The notes under the pieces were generated by a model, which saw only the letters and a list, made by a program, of their open reading frames with translations, did no database searches and was not told the DNA's origin. A program made the translations under genes and the position numbers. From Gammaproteobacteria bacterium (GTDB taxonomy: Bacteria > Pseudomonadota > Gammaproteobacteria > JAJFKG01): DNA of 64,000 nucleotides. Shown here in pieces: positions 9,004 through 17,502 of the stretch (position 1 is its first letter; each line of letters starts with the position of its first letter). Location of the stretch: the NCBI GenBank assembly GCA_021773335.1, contig JAJFKG010000050.1, positions 1 through 64,000 of the forward strand, read 5' to 3'.

Positions 9004-11034
9004 ATGTTTAGCAAAATCCTCATCGCCAATCGCGGCGAAATCGCCTGTCGTATCATGCGCACGGCCAAGCGTCTCGGCATTCATTGTATTGCGGTTTACT
9101 CCGAAGCCGATACTAAAGCCAAACACGTAGCATTAGCCGATGAAGCCTACCTGCTAGGCCCAGCGCCCAGCAAAGACAGTTATCTCAAAGGCGATGTCAT
9201 TCTTGATATTGCGAAACGTAGCGGTGCGCAAGCGATCCACCCTGGCTATGGTTTTTTATCTGAAAATGCCAAATTCGCCGCCGCCTGCGCTAAAGCCAAT
9301 ATTGTTTTCATTGGACCTCCCGTCAAAGCCATAGAAGCCATGGGTTCAAAGAGCGCGGCTAAAGCCATTATGGCAAAAGCCAAAGTACCATTGGTCCCCG
9401 GTTATCATGCACAGGCCCAAGATGAAAAAACACTCGCCAAGGCCGCGGATGAAATTGGTTACCCCGTACTACTCAAGGCTTCAGCCGGCGGTGGTGGTAA
9501 AGGTATGCGTGTCGTCGAAAATAAAAAAGCCTTCAAAGAAAATCTCGCTGCCGCGAAACGCGAAGCCAAAGCCGGTTTTGGCGATGATACGATGTTAATT
9601 GAAAAGTATTTACAACAACCACGGCATGTCGAATTGCAAATCTTTGCGGATCAACATGGCCATGTCATTCATTTATTTGAGCGCGATTGTTCGCTACAAC
9701 GTCGCCATCAAAAAGTCATCGAAGAAGCCCCTGCCCCTGGCCTTAGTGCAGCAACGCGGCAAGCCATGGGCGCAGCCGCGATTAAAGCTGCACAAGCGAT
9801 CGATTATGTCGGTGCAGGCACAGTGGAGTTTTTATTTGATAAAAATGGGGATAGCAATGGGCAATTCTATTTCATGGAAATGAATACGCGCTTGCAAGTT
9901 GAACACCCGGTCACCGAAATGATTACCCAGCAAGACTTAGTCGAATGGCAATTGCGCGTAGCCAATGGTGAATCATTACCCTTACAGCAGGATCAACTAC
10001 ACATGCAAGGCCATGCCTTTGAAGCGCGCATCTATGCCGAAGACGCCGCTAAAGATTTTTTGCCATCCATCGGTGACTTGGTCTATTTAAAACGTCCTGA
10101 AGAAGATAAGCACATTCGCATCGATACGGGGGTGCGTCAAGGTGATGCAGTAAGCATGCATTATGATCCTATGATCGCTAAATTAATCACATGGGATACC
10201 AATCGCGATAACGCCTTACGGCGCTTAGCGCAAGCCTTACGCCAGTATCATATCATCGGTGTAACCACTAATATCGATTTTCTTAGCAAATTAGCCAGCC
10301 ACCCGGCTTTTATTGCAAGTACATTTGATACGAGTTTCATCGAGCGTCACCGCAAAGATTTATTCAACACACCCTCACCTGCCAGCGATGAAGTCATCGC
10401 CCTCGCTAGCTTGTTTGTGTTATTGCAACAACAGCAACACGTTGCCCAAACAGCACAAGACAGTGGTGATCCCTTTTCACCGTGGCATAGCCAAGACGCG
10501 TGGCGCATGAATTTCAGTGGTAAACAAGAGTTGCACTTTTTACAAGGTGAGATCGAACATCAAGTCTGCACACACTACCAACCAGACAGTTATCAACTTG
10601 CCATCAGCCATGATGAAATTTTAGCGCAAGATGTGACCATTAGTGGCTATTTTATCGCGGACGATACGATTCATGCTGATTTAGATGGTCGTCAATTGAA
10701 TGCCAACGTCGTCGCTTATAAAAATGAAATCCATATCATTGTGCATGGCGAGCATGCTTGTTTACATTTGCGTGATGATGCTAGCTTGCACGCCCACGAT
10801 GAAGAAGCAGTTGGGCGTTTAAGTGCCCCCATGCCAGGCACGATTGTCGCTATTATGGCTGAGCCCGGTACTAACGTTGAACGTGGCGCCAGTTTAATCG
10901 TGATCGAAGCGATGAAAATGGAACACACAATACACGCACCTGGTGACGGTTTAGTGAAAGATATCCATTACCAAGTGGGTGAGCAAGTCGCTGAAGGTGA
11001 TGAGTTACTCGCCTTTGAATTATCAGAATCATAG
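9004..11034 (+). CDS. liuD: Methylcrotonyl-CoA carboxylase, alpha (biotin-containing) subunit
   Basis: This is the biotin carboxylase plus biotin carrier chain of an acyl-CoA carboxylase, assigned to 3-methylcrotonyl-CoA in leucine degradation by its neighbours. Residues 1-450 carry the biotin carboxylase N-domain (FSKILIANRGEIACRIMRTA), ATP-grasp (LLKASAGGGGKGMRVV) and C-domain (EARIYAEDAAKDFLPS). The C-terminal biotinyl domain has EAMKMEH with Lys638 as the biotin site. Length 676 fits MCC alpha better than single-domain AccC. It needs a carboxyltransferase beta subunit, absent from this window. Propionyl- or geranyl-CoA carboxylase are alternatives but less likely beside HMG-CoA lyase. Confidence 0.9.
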   Translation: MFSKILIANRGEIACRIMRTAKRLGIHCIAVYSEADTKAKHVALADEAYLLGPAPSKDSYLKGDVILDIAKRSGAQAIHPGYGFLSENAKFAAACAKANIVFIGPPVKAIEAMGSKSAAKAIMAKAKVPLVPGYHAQAQDEKTLAKAADEIGYPVLLKASAGGGGKGMRVVENKKAFKENLAAAKREAKAGFGDDTMLIEKYLQQPRHVELQIFADQHGHVIHLFERDCSLQRRHQKVIEEAPAPGLSAATRQAMGAAAIKAAQAIDYVGAGTVEFLFDKNGDSNGQFYFMEMNTRLQVEHPVTEMITQQDLVEWQLRVANGESLPLQQDQLHMQGHAFEARIYAEDAAKDFLPSIGDLVYLKRPEEDKHIRIDTGVRQGDAVSMHYDPMIAKLITWDTNRDNALRRLAQALRQYHIIGVTTNIDFLSKLASHPAFIASTFDTSFIERHRKDLFNTPSPASDEVIALASLFVLLQQQQHVAQTAQDSGDPFSPWHSQDAWRMNFSGKQELHFLQGEIEHQVCTHYQPDSYQLAISHDEILAQDVTISGYFIADDTIHADLDGRQLNANVVAYKNEIHIIVHGEHACLHLRDDASLHAHDEEAVGRLSAPMPGTIVAIMAEPGTNVERGASLIVIEAMKMEHTIHAPGDGLVKDIHYQVGEQVAEGDELLAFELSES

Positions 11035-11043
11035 GAAACACGC

Positions 11044-11979
11044 ATGCCCTTGCCCAGCAAAATCACCTTAGTCGAAGTCGGTCCACGCGATGGCCTACAA
11101 AATGAAAAAAATATTATCCCAACAGACATTAAGATTGAGCTCATCAATCGTTTGAGTGATTCGGGTTTATCGGTAATTGAAGTTTCGAGTTTTGTATCGC
11201 CCAAGTGGGTACCACAAATGGCCGACAATAAACAAGTGTTTGCCGGCATTAAACACAAAACTGATATTATCTATCCAGTGTTAGTACCCAATCGCAAAGG
11301 TTATGATGCTGCTAAGCAAGCCGGCGCCACTCAAATTGCCTTATTCGCGGCTGCATCTGAAGCCTTTTCGCAGAAAAACACCAATTGTTCGATCGAAGAA
11401 AGCTTTAGACGTTTAGAAGAAGTCGCCAAACTTGCCAAGCAAGATAAAATTAAAATGCGTGGCTATGTCTCGTGTATGTTAGGTTGTCCTTATGAAGGTG
11501 ATATCGATATTGTTGCGGCATGCGAAATTGCCAAGCGTTTGTATGATCTCGGCTGCGAAGAAATTTCTTTAAGTGATACTATCGGTGTCGGCACTGCGGG
11601 CAAGGCGCGTAAAATGGTCGAAACAGCCGCAAGTATGCTGCCATTAGAGCACTTGGCGATTCATTTCCACGACACATATGGCCAAGCATTAGCAAATATC
11701 TACGCCTGTTTGGAAGTTGGTATTAGCACCATCGATAGTGCTGTTGGTGGCTTAGGTGGCTGCCCATACGCACAAGGTGCGGCAGGCAACGTCGCCAGCG
11801 AAGATGTCTTGTATATGTTAAATGGCTTAGGCATTGAGACTGGTGTTGATATCAATAAGCTAATCGATGCAGCTTTATTTATTTGCCAATACTTAGGGCA
11901 TAAACCAACGTCTAAAGTTTCACGCGCCTTATTAGCCAAGCGCGAGGCCAAACAAGAAGCCGGCCAGAAAAACTCATGA
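11044..11979 (+). CDS. liuE: Hydroxymethylglutaryl-CoA lyase
   Basis: This TIM-barrel lyase splits HMG-CoA into acetoacetate and acetyl-CoA, the last step of leucine degradation. It has the HMGL-like signatures LVEVGPRDGLQNEK at the N-terminus (metal and substrate binding), SLSDTIGVGT, HFHDTYGQALAN (metal-binding histidines) and the active-site loop GGLGGCPYAQGAAGNV with catalytic Cys240. Length 311 is normal. It starts 9 bases after liuD and its TGA overlaps the next gene's ATG by four bases (ATGA), so four genes form one transcription unit. Confidence 0.95.
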   Translation: MPLPSKITLVEVGPRDGLQNEKNIIPTDIKIELINRLSDSGLSVIEVSSFVSPKWVPQMADNKQVFAGIKHKTDIIYPVLVPNRKGYDAAKQAGATQIALFAAASEAFSQKNTNCSIEESFRRLEEVAKLAKQDKIKMRGYVSCMLGCPYEGDIDIVAACEIAKRLYDLGCEEISLSDTIGVGTAGKARKMVETAASMLPLEHLAIHFHDTYGQALANIYACLEVGISTIDSAVGGLGGCPYAQGAAGNVASEDVLYMLNGLGIETGVDINKLIDAALFICQYLGHKPTSKVSRALLAKREAKQEAGQKNS

Positions 11980-12584
11980 GTGATTCACGTGTGCATATTA
12001 TCTTTTTACATGGTTTTAATTCTTCACCGTGCGCGCCCAAATGTGCGATGTTTGCAGAATACATGGCTGAATTGGATCGCTTTGATCATTTCCACGCGCC
12101 GAATTTACATTGCCCACCCAATGAGGTCGTCGCTAAGCTCGAACAATTGATCGCACAAATCAATAGTCCACACATTACGTTGGTCGGCAGTTCTATGGGT
12201 GGTTATTTCGCCGCACATTTTGCGCACAAATATGACTTAAAAGCAGCGTTAATTAATCCAGCGTTAAAACCCTATGAGGCGTTAGCTGCTTACTTAGGCA
12301 ATAATGAAAACCCTTATACTGGTGCAATTTTGACATTAAAACCAGAACACGGTCCACAGCTGCAGGCTTTAGAGATTGCGCAAGTCACAACACCAGAACA
12401 TTATTTACTGCTATTGCAAACTGGCGATGATGTGATCGATTATCGTCAAGCTTTACAGAAATTTCCAGATTCACCGCGGATTCTACAACAGGGTGGCTCG
12501 CATGCATTTGATGATTTTGATCGGCAAATTCCGACGATTATGCGTTTTGCTGAGGGAGAAAGTCTGCGTGAAATAATGCCCTAA
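11976..12584 (+). CDS. YqiA/YcfP-family alpha/beta-fold esterase
   Basis: This is a small cytoplasmic serine hydrolase of the UPF0227 family; E. coli YqiA hydrolyses short acyl esters and palmitoyl-CoA in vitro. Visible elements are the oxyanion loop IIFLHGFNSSP, the nucleophile elbow VGSSMGGYFA, the acidic residue near LLLQTGDDVIDY, and the catalytic His in GGSHAFDDFD. Its start overlaps the HMG-CoA lyase stop (ATGA), so translation is coupled. A role in clearing acyl-CoA or acyl esters from the leucine pathway is a guess from position only. Confidence 0.85.
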   Translation: MSDSRVHIIFLHGFNSSPCAPKCAMFAEYMAELDRFDHFHAPNLHCPPNEVVAKLEQLIAQINSPHITLVGSSMGGYFAAHFAHKYDLKAALINPALKPYEALAAYLGNNENPYTGAILTLKPEHGPQLQALEIAQVTTPEHYLLLLQTGDDVIDYRQALQKFPDSPRILQQGGSHAFDDFDRQIPTIMRFAEGESLREIMP

Positions 12585-12732
12585 AGCAAACAAATGTTGC
12601 TTCCCAATAGGTCCGCAAGCCGCTACAATCACAGTTAGTTAAGCTTGAAAAGCAGCATCTTGAGGCGCTAGGCAAATAGTAGTTTTTAAAGGCAATCGTT
12701 TTTAGTAAATTCACACAATTAAGGTATTGAAA

Positions 12733-12990
12733 ATGATAAAGAAAATATTCGCATTATTATTCGCTTGCAGCTTAATCACTAGCGTAGCCACGATCAGTGG
12801 CTGTGCCAGCACAACTAGCGACAGCAAAGCTAGCAGCAGCCAAACAGCGAATAAGGCACCCGCCCCTCCAGGCACTAAACAAGCTGAACGTGACAAGCAG
12901 GCCCAAGAGAAAAAGGCCGTTGAAAAGAAATTGCTGTTGCAACAACAGAATTCGCCAAATGCGATCGGCAGTAGTATGCTCGGCAACTGA
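12733..12990 (+). CDS. Small putative lipoprotein
   Basis: This short gene encodes about 85 residues. The N-terminus is a lipoprotein signal peptide: two Lys, a hydrophobic core (IFALLFACSLITSVATI) and a lipobox ISGC with the acceptor Cys at residue 24. The mature part is Ser/Ala/Lys/Gln-rich with a charged, probably helical stretch (QAERDKQAQEKKAVEKKLL). I place the start at ATG 12733 because AAGG lies 8 nt upstream. No family is recognised. The stop codon TGA lies in the left arm of a long palindrome (12988-13116), which may act as its terminator. Confidence 0.7.
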   Translation: MIKKIFALLFACSLITSVATISGCASTTSDSKASSSQTANKAPAPPGTKQAERDKQAQEKKAVEKKLLLQQQNSPNAIGSSMLGN

Positions 12991-13116
12991 TAGAGCGTCG
13001 TATTTTGGTTCAGGGCTGCGTTATGACTTAATTTTGACTCAGTCATTTAGGAATACTAAACTCCTTCGCCAAAATTAAATCATGCCTTGTCCTGAACCAA
13101 AATACTCGCTCTATCA
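12988..13116. repeat. Long imperfect palindrome (about 130 bases)
   Basis: The outer arms are 12988-13014 and 13091-13116: TGATAGAGCG...TATTTTGGTTCAGG pairs with CCTGAACCAAAATA...CGCTCTATCA. Inner segments also pair (TTAATTTTG at about 13027-13036 with CAAAATTAA at 13070-13078), so nearly the whole stretch can fold as one hairpin. It contains no ORF. Nineteen inner bases (13061-13079) recur in inverted orientation at 48713-48731. It may be a miniature mobile element, a transcription terminator, or both. Confidence 0.75.
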
Positions 13117-13164
13117 ATTTATTCACGAAGAGTCCCATCGCTCTGCGGTAAGACCCAATCCTTT

Positions 13165-13480
13165 TCCCGGATGACGCGCGTACCGCGCTTATCCGGGCTA
13201 CGGCTCTATTGTCTCTGCCTCAAGCCCAGATGTAGCCCGAATAAGTTGCGCAGCAACGTCATCCGGGAACAGCAATGGCAAACACTCTTCCCGGATGACG
13301 CGCGGGCCGCGCTTATCCGGGCTACGGCTCTATTGTCTCTGCCTCAAGCCCAGATGTAGCCCGGATAAGTTGCGTAGCAACGTCATCCGGGAACAGCAAT
13401 GGCAAACACTCTTCCCGGATGACGCGCGTACCTCTTCATCTCTTTAACAACCGTTGAACTGACGTATGGGGAACGCTATG
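13165..13480. repeat. Family A REP-like array plus a 46-base dispersed motif
   Basis: Family A units lie at about 13165-13203, 13233-13271, 13290-13325, 13353-13393 and, truncated, 13411-13430. They are separated by a linker TCTGCCTCAAGCCCAGATG, repeated twice. The last unit is broken and joined to a sequence (13435-13480, CATCTCTTTAACAACCGTTG...GGGGAACGCTATG) that recurs at 48644-48688, again right after a family A pair. No coding gene is supported here. Confidence 0.85.
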
Positions 13481-13552
13481 CCCACAGGGATGGGACGAGG
13501 CCCCCCATTTCTTTATACGCCAGATAACAGATGTGCTATACTTGCCCACATT

Positions 13553-14512
13553 ATGAGCGCCAAGCAAATCAAAGCCAAACAATACTCACCCTACCTCACC
13601 TTCGAGCGCGATACCTGGAAGCAATTCGCAGCCAATGCCTTGTTGACACTGACTGAAGATGAGTTAGCAAAACTACGCGGGCAAAATGAACCCGTGTCAC
13701 TCCAAGAAGTTGCTGACTTTTACTTGCCGCTTTCACGTCTACTGAACCTTTACGTGAATGCTTCACAAGATTTACACCAAGTGACTGGGCGTTTTTTAAA
13801 TAATCCAGTCCCTAAAGTGCCTTACATCATCGGTATAGCAGGCAGTGTTGCGGTCGGCAAGAGTACGACGTCGCGGATTTTACGCGCCCTACTCTCGCGC
13901 TGGCCCAACCACAACCACGTCGAAATCGTGACTACCGATGGTTTTTTATACCCAAGTGATGTGCTCGAAGAACGCGACTTGATGTCACGCAAGGGCTTTC
14001 CAGAAAGTTTTAACACCCGTGAACTTATACAATTTTTGTCAGACCTAAAGGCTGGTAAACCAAACTTAAAAATCCCAATTTATTCTCACCGTGTTTACGA
14101 CATCTTGCCGAACAAATTCAAAACTATCAACCAACCCGATATTATCATCGTCGAAGGCTTGAATGTGTTACAAAATAGTATTAATCCTAATGATAGCGCC
14201 TCCACGGTGTTTGTATCCGACTTCTTTGATTTTTCAATTTATGTGGACGCCAAAACCGACGACATCAAAGCATGGTTTTTGCAACGCTTTATGAGTTTTC
14301 GTGAGCGTGATCGTCATTCTCCAGAGCTTTTCTTTCATCGTTTTCGTGATATGACAGATAAGGAAGCATTAGCTTACGCGCTGGATATTTGGCACAACAT
14401 TAATGAAGCCAATTTGAATGAAAATATTCTGCCGTTTCGTGAACGCGCAAAATGTATTTTGAAAAAAGCAGCAGATCATTCAGTAGAACGGGTATTGTTA
14501 CGGAAGTTATGA
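13553..14512 (+). CDS. coaA: Pantothenate kinase, type I
   Basis: CoaA phosphorylates pantothenate in the first committed step of coenzyme A synthesis. It is about 319 residues, like the E. coli enzyme, with the P-loop GIAGSVAVGKSTTSR, the segment VTTDGFLYP and the conserved PFRERAKCILKK region. The frame is open upstream to 13466, but family alignment favours ATG 13553 (MSAKQIK). A TATACT box at 13537-13542 ends only 10 bases before that ATG and no Shine-Dalgarno is seen, so the message may be leaderless or start from a promoter further upstream. It converges on ugpQ with a 6-base overlap. Confidence 0.95.
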   Translation: MSAKQIKAKQYSPYLTFERDTWKQFAANALLTLTEDELAKLRGQNEPVSLQEVADFYLPLSRLLNLYVNASQDLHQVTGRFLNNPVPKVPYIIGIAGSVAVGKSTTSRILRALLSRWPNHNHVEIVTTDGFLYPSDVLEERDLMSRKGFPESFNTRELIQFLSDLKAGKPNLKIPIYSHRVYDILPNKFKTINQPDIIIVEGLNVLQNSINPNDSASTVFVSDFFDFSIYVDAKTDDIKAWFLQRFMSFRERDRHSPELFFHRFRDMTDKEALAYALDIWHNINEANLNENILPFRERAKCILKKAADHSVERVLLRKL

Positions 14513-15250
14513 CGCCGCTATTATCCTATCCGGATAATCACTAAAGACACCATCCACGCCCCAGTCAAACAATTCCTTGGCACGCTCAGGATCATTGACC
14601 GTAAACGCCAGTACATACTGTGCGGTTTGTTTAGCTGTGGCAACGCGTTTGCTATTTAAGGCTCTATGGTGGATATGTAAAGCGCTACTGCGGCTACCTT
14701 CATAGCGGCGTTGCCACCCACGCTGCCAGCGTTTTAATAAGAATCCACGTGGGTATTCGCGTGCTTGTTCACTCAGGTAGTCCGTCACTACAGCGGAAAA
14801 ACTCGATAATAAAGGTAACGGTTTGTTGCTAGGCCAATGCGTTTTTATCAAATCCAAGGTACACATGACTGTTGGCAACACCCGCCCTGGGCAAGGCTTG
14901 ATTTCAATATTAGCGCGCATATTCGCTTGCACGATAAAATCTAAGGCATGCACCAAAGTCGGTGCTGTTTCACCGATATAATCGCTGCTAAAATGACTAC
15001 CGACATCAAGTCCGATAATGTCTGCATAGCTCATATGTGCAACTTTTCCACGTCCAGTTGAGGTACGACTGAGTTTTTCATCATGAAACAAAATTAAGGC
15101 ATCATCGGCGGTAAGTTTGACATCGAACTCGACCCACTCAATCCCAAGCTCTTTAGCTTTGCGCAAAGAAGCCAAGGTATTTTCAGGGGCATAACCGCAA
15201 GCACCGCGGTGGCCGATGATGACAGGTAATTGTGGAAAAAGTTCATCCAT
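14507..15250 (-). CDS. ugpQ: Glycerophosphodiester phosphodiesterase, cytoplasmic type
   Basis: This enzyme cleaves glycerophosphodiesters to glycerol-3-phosphate and an alcohol. GDPD-family marks are IIGHRGACGYAPENTLAS (catalytic His and metal Glu), VEFDVKLTADDALILFHDE (metal Glu/Asp and second His) and NIEIKPCPG. There is no signal peptide and the length (247) equals that of UgpQ, so it should be cytoplasmic. The C-terminal DWGVDGVFSDYPD is the usual family ending. The unknown exported protein lies 26 bases upstream on the same strand and may be co-transcribed. Confidence 0.92.
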   Translation of the reverse strand: MDELFPQLPVIIGHRGACGYAPENTLASLRKAKELGIEWVEFDVKLTADDALILFHDEKLSRTSTGRGKVAHMSYADIIGLDVGSHFSSDYIGETAPTLVHALDFIVQANMRANIEIKPCPGRVLPTVMCTLDLIKTHWPSNKPLPLLSSFSAVVTDYLSEQAREYPRGFLLKRWQRGWQRRYEGSRSSALHIHHRALNSKRVATAKQTAQYVLAFTVNDPERAKELFDWGVDGVFSDYPDRIIAAS

Positions 15251-15276
15251 GAATTCTGGGTAATGGTCTCTTAAGT

Positions 15277-15996
15277 TTAATTATTCACTGAACCTGGGCG
15301 TGAAGCTAATACCACCGTTGCTGTTTCCATCACTTTATTACTGACTGGCATGGCTTCGGCCGCAGCCGTATTACCCGCCACTTTCATCGCCATCATGCGT
15401 GGTTGCACAGGCCCCGGTATCACTCGCTCATTGAAATTGATTTCGTGTGAATAATATTTTTGATCTAGGAAAGTCTTATTCAAACTCGCCAATTCAGCAC
15501 GTGCTTGTGCATAGATTTGTGCGCGTAATTGCGCCCGTGTTTTTTGTAACTCTGCCACACTAGGGGTATATTGGATACCAACTACCGTGTATTTTTGTCC
15601 CGCTTGGCTGATAGTCTTGGCTTGACTACGAATACTCGCTAATTGTGACGCCGGAATACGTGCTTCAGCGCGTACTGACAATTGCTCCAAGCCTGACTGA
15701 TTTTGGCTACGGTCAAAACGGGTCACATGCCATTGTGCTTTAGGCGCCAATTTTTGTAAATTTTGCATAATATCCTGATGAATTTGCGCTAAGCCTTGCT
15801 GGTTGAGTGACGCATTCACACCAATGACGACTTTCGCCGTATTTGTACTCGCCCATTTGCTCGCTGTAAATTGATAACTGACTTTATTCAAAGGCGGCCA
15901 AGTATTAATCGTAGTGCTTGAATCAGCCCACACGCTCACACTAAAAAGTAACATAATTGCACAAAATAGTCTAATCGCTGTATTTTTCATCATCAT
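15277..15996 (-). CDS. Putative exported protein, possibly SIMPL-like
   Basis: The product has 239 residues and a signal peptide (LFCAIMLLFSVSVWA, cut after about residue 25). The mature protein shows alternating beta and alpha patterns, an Ala/Gln/Arg-rich helix (TRAQLRAQIYAQARAELASLN) and a closing beta strand TATVVLAS. That order resembles SIMPL/DUF541 periplasmic proteins, but the match by eye is weak and I do not claim the family. GAGG lies 6 nt before the first of three consecutive ATG codons. It precedes ugpQ on the same strand. Confidence 0.65.
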   Translation of the reverse strand: MMMKNTAIRLFCAIMLLFSVSVWADSSTTINTWPPLNKVSYQFTASKWASTNTAKVVIGVNASLNQQGLAQIHQDIMQNLQKLAPKAQWHVTRFDRSQNQSGLEQLSVRAEARIPASQLASIRSQAKTISQAGQKYTVVGIQYTPSVAELQKTRAQLRAQIYAQARAELASLNKTFLDQKYYSHEINFNERVIPGPVQPRMMAMKVAGNTAAAEAMPVSNKVMETATVVLASRPGSVNN

Positions 15997-16300
15997 AAGT
16001 ACCTCAATGTGTAATCAAAACCGTTTAGTAACTTTTTATCCTCATACCTGACTCAAATGGTTTATTCGCTGAGCGTTTATTGCTTCGGAAATCGAGTTTG
16101 TTATGTTATGCTTTGGCGCCGAAATAGTAGCACTGACAGTAGGATACGTATACACATTCTTTACAAAACTGTCCTCAAATTGCTCAACTTTTAACATTGG
16201 CAGAACTTACGTAAAACCTCGCAGCACAGCACACACGTTGTGGTGGTGTTTTATGTAATTTTTGCAAAACTACAAAACTATCATGCAGAGGGAAATTTAA
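15997..16300. promoter_or_regulatory. Divergent intergenic region with a stem-loop before leucine dehydrogenase
   Basis: This gap must hold promoters for the leftward exported protein and the rightward dehydrogenase. An inverted repeat TTACGTAAAAC (16208-16218) and GTTTTATGTAA (about 16249-16259) flanks a GC-rich loop about 45 bases before the dehydrogenase ATG. It pairs at 10 of 11 positions and would form a stem-loop in the leader RNA or an operator in the DNA. A weak -10-like TATGCT lies at 16107-16112. No gene is seen. Confidence 0.35.
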
Positions 16301-17371
16301 ATGACCACTGACACAAACCAGGACAAAGCCATCCGTGATGACATCTTCGAATACGCTTCTTACCTCGAATTTGGTGAATTACATTTTAAAGTTGATAATA
16401 CAACGGGCTTGCGCGCATGCATCGCCATCCATAGCCTTAAACGTGGCCCCGCGCTGGGTGGTTGTCGCTTTATTGAATATGGTTCCACCATGGATGCCGT
16501 TCGTGATGCCATGCGCTTAGCCAAAGGCATGAGTTATAAAGCCGCTATCTGTGATTTGACCTTAGGTGGCGGCAAAGCTGTCATCATGAAACCTGCGAAT
16601 ATGGGCGACCGTGAAGCTTTTTTTAAGGTCTTCGGGCAATTTGTTGATAGTCTCAATGGCCGCTACATCACGGCAAAAGACAGTGGCTCAAGCACCGCTG
16701 ATATGGATGCCATTGCCACTGAAACCGCCTATGTAACGAGCACTTCAAAAATGGAAAATGGCTTAAATGGCGATCCGTCACCGTTTACCTCTTACAGTGT
16801 CTGTCGAGGTATTGAGGCAGCTGTACAATTTAAATTAGGGCAGACGGGTTTAAATGGGATTCACGTCGCAATTCAAGGGGTCGGGGCCGTCGGCTATGGC
16901 TTGGCAAAGCGTGTGCATGAACTCGGTGCCACCTTGACAGTGAGTGACATCAACCCAGAATCCACACAACGATGTGCACAAGAATTTGGTGCCCAAGTAG
17001 TCGAAGGTGACGCCATTTACCAGGTTGATTGCGATGTATTTTCACCCTGTGCGTTGGGTGCAGTATTGAATGATGATACCATCCCATTGCTCAAGGCGGG
17101 CATCATTGTCGGTGCGGCAAACAATCAACTCGCACGCACACGCCATGGTGAAATCTTACGTGAACGCGGCGTACTTTATGCGCCAGATTACATCACCAAT
17201 GCCGGTGGATTAATTCACGCTTCAGCGCAATACCACAAGTCATCTGAAAAAACGGCGATGGAACAAATCAGCCGCTTGTACGGCGTCTTATTAGGTGTAT
17301 TCGATCGTGCCGAACAAGATGGCAAACCAACTAATGAAGTCGCCGATGCGATGGCGGAAGAAAAATTGTAG
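16301..17371 (+). CDS. ldh: Leucine dehydrogenase (Glu/Leu/Phe/Val dehydrogenase family)
   Basis: This NAD-dependent enzyme deaminates leucine, valine and isoleucine to their 2-oxo acids, feeding the keto acid dehydrogenase encoded next. The catalytic core is seen in LKRGPALGGCRFIEY, GMSYKAAICDLTLGGGKAVI (substrate-binding and catalytic lysines) and the Rossmann motif IQGVGAVGYGLAKRVHELGA. Length 356 fits leucine dehydrogenases and is shorter than glutamate dehydrogenases. GAGGGA precedes the ATG. It is separated from the E1alpha gene by 131 bases containing one family A repeat. Bacillus workers call this gene ldh, bcd or leuDH. Confidence 0.93.
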   Translation: MTTDTNQDKAIRDDIFEYASYLEFGELHFKVDNTTGLRACIAIHSLKRGPALGGCRFIEYGSTMDAVRDAMRLAKGMSYKAAICDLTLGGGKAVIMKPANMGDREAFFKVFGQFVDSLNGRYITAKDSGSSTADMDAIATETAYVTSTSKMENGLNGDPSPFTSYSVCRGIEAAVQFKLGQTGLNGIHVAIQGVGAVGYGLAKRVHELGATLTVSDINPESTQRCAQEFGAQVVEGDAIYQVDCDVFSPCALGAVLNDDTIPLLKAGIIVGAANNQLARTRHGEILRERGVLYAPDYITNAGGLIHASAQYHKSSEKTAMEQISRLYGVLLGVFDRAEQDGKPTNEVADAMAEEKL

Positions 17372-17411
17372 TCCCTATTTGTGACCGCGCAGGATGGCGA
17401 GAGAACAACGA

Positions 17412-17452
17412 TGTAGCCCGGACAAGCACCGTAGGCACGGCATCCGGGCTAC
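17412..17452. repeat. Single family A-like REP unit
   Basis: This unit reads TGTAGCCCGGACAAG...GGCATCCGGGCTAC and forms one hairpin between the leucine dehydrogenase and E1alpha genes. It could attenuate read-through between two genes of the same pathway. Its loop arms (CACCGTAGGCACG) differ from the standard family A loop. Confidence 0.75.
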
Positions 17453-17502
17453 GATCAAAAGATGACTAAACACAAGAGCAACAAATAATGAGGAGAACAT
17501 CG

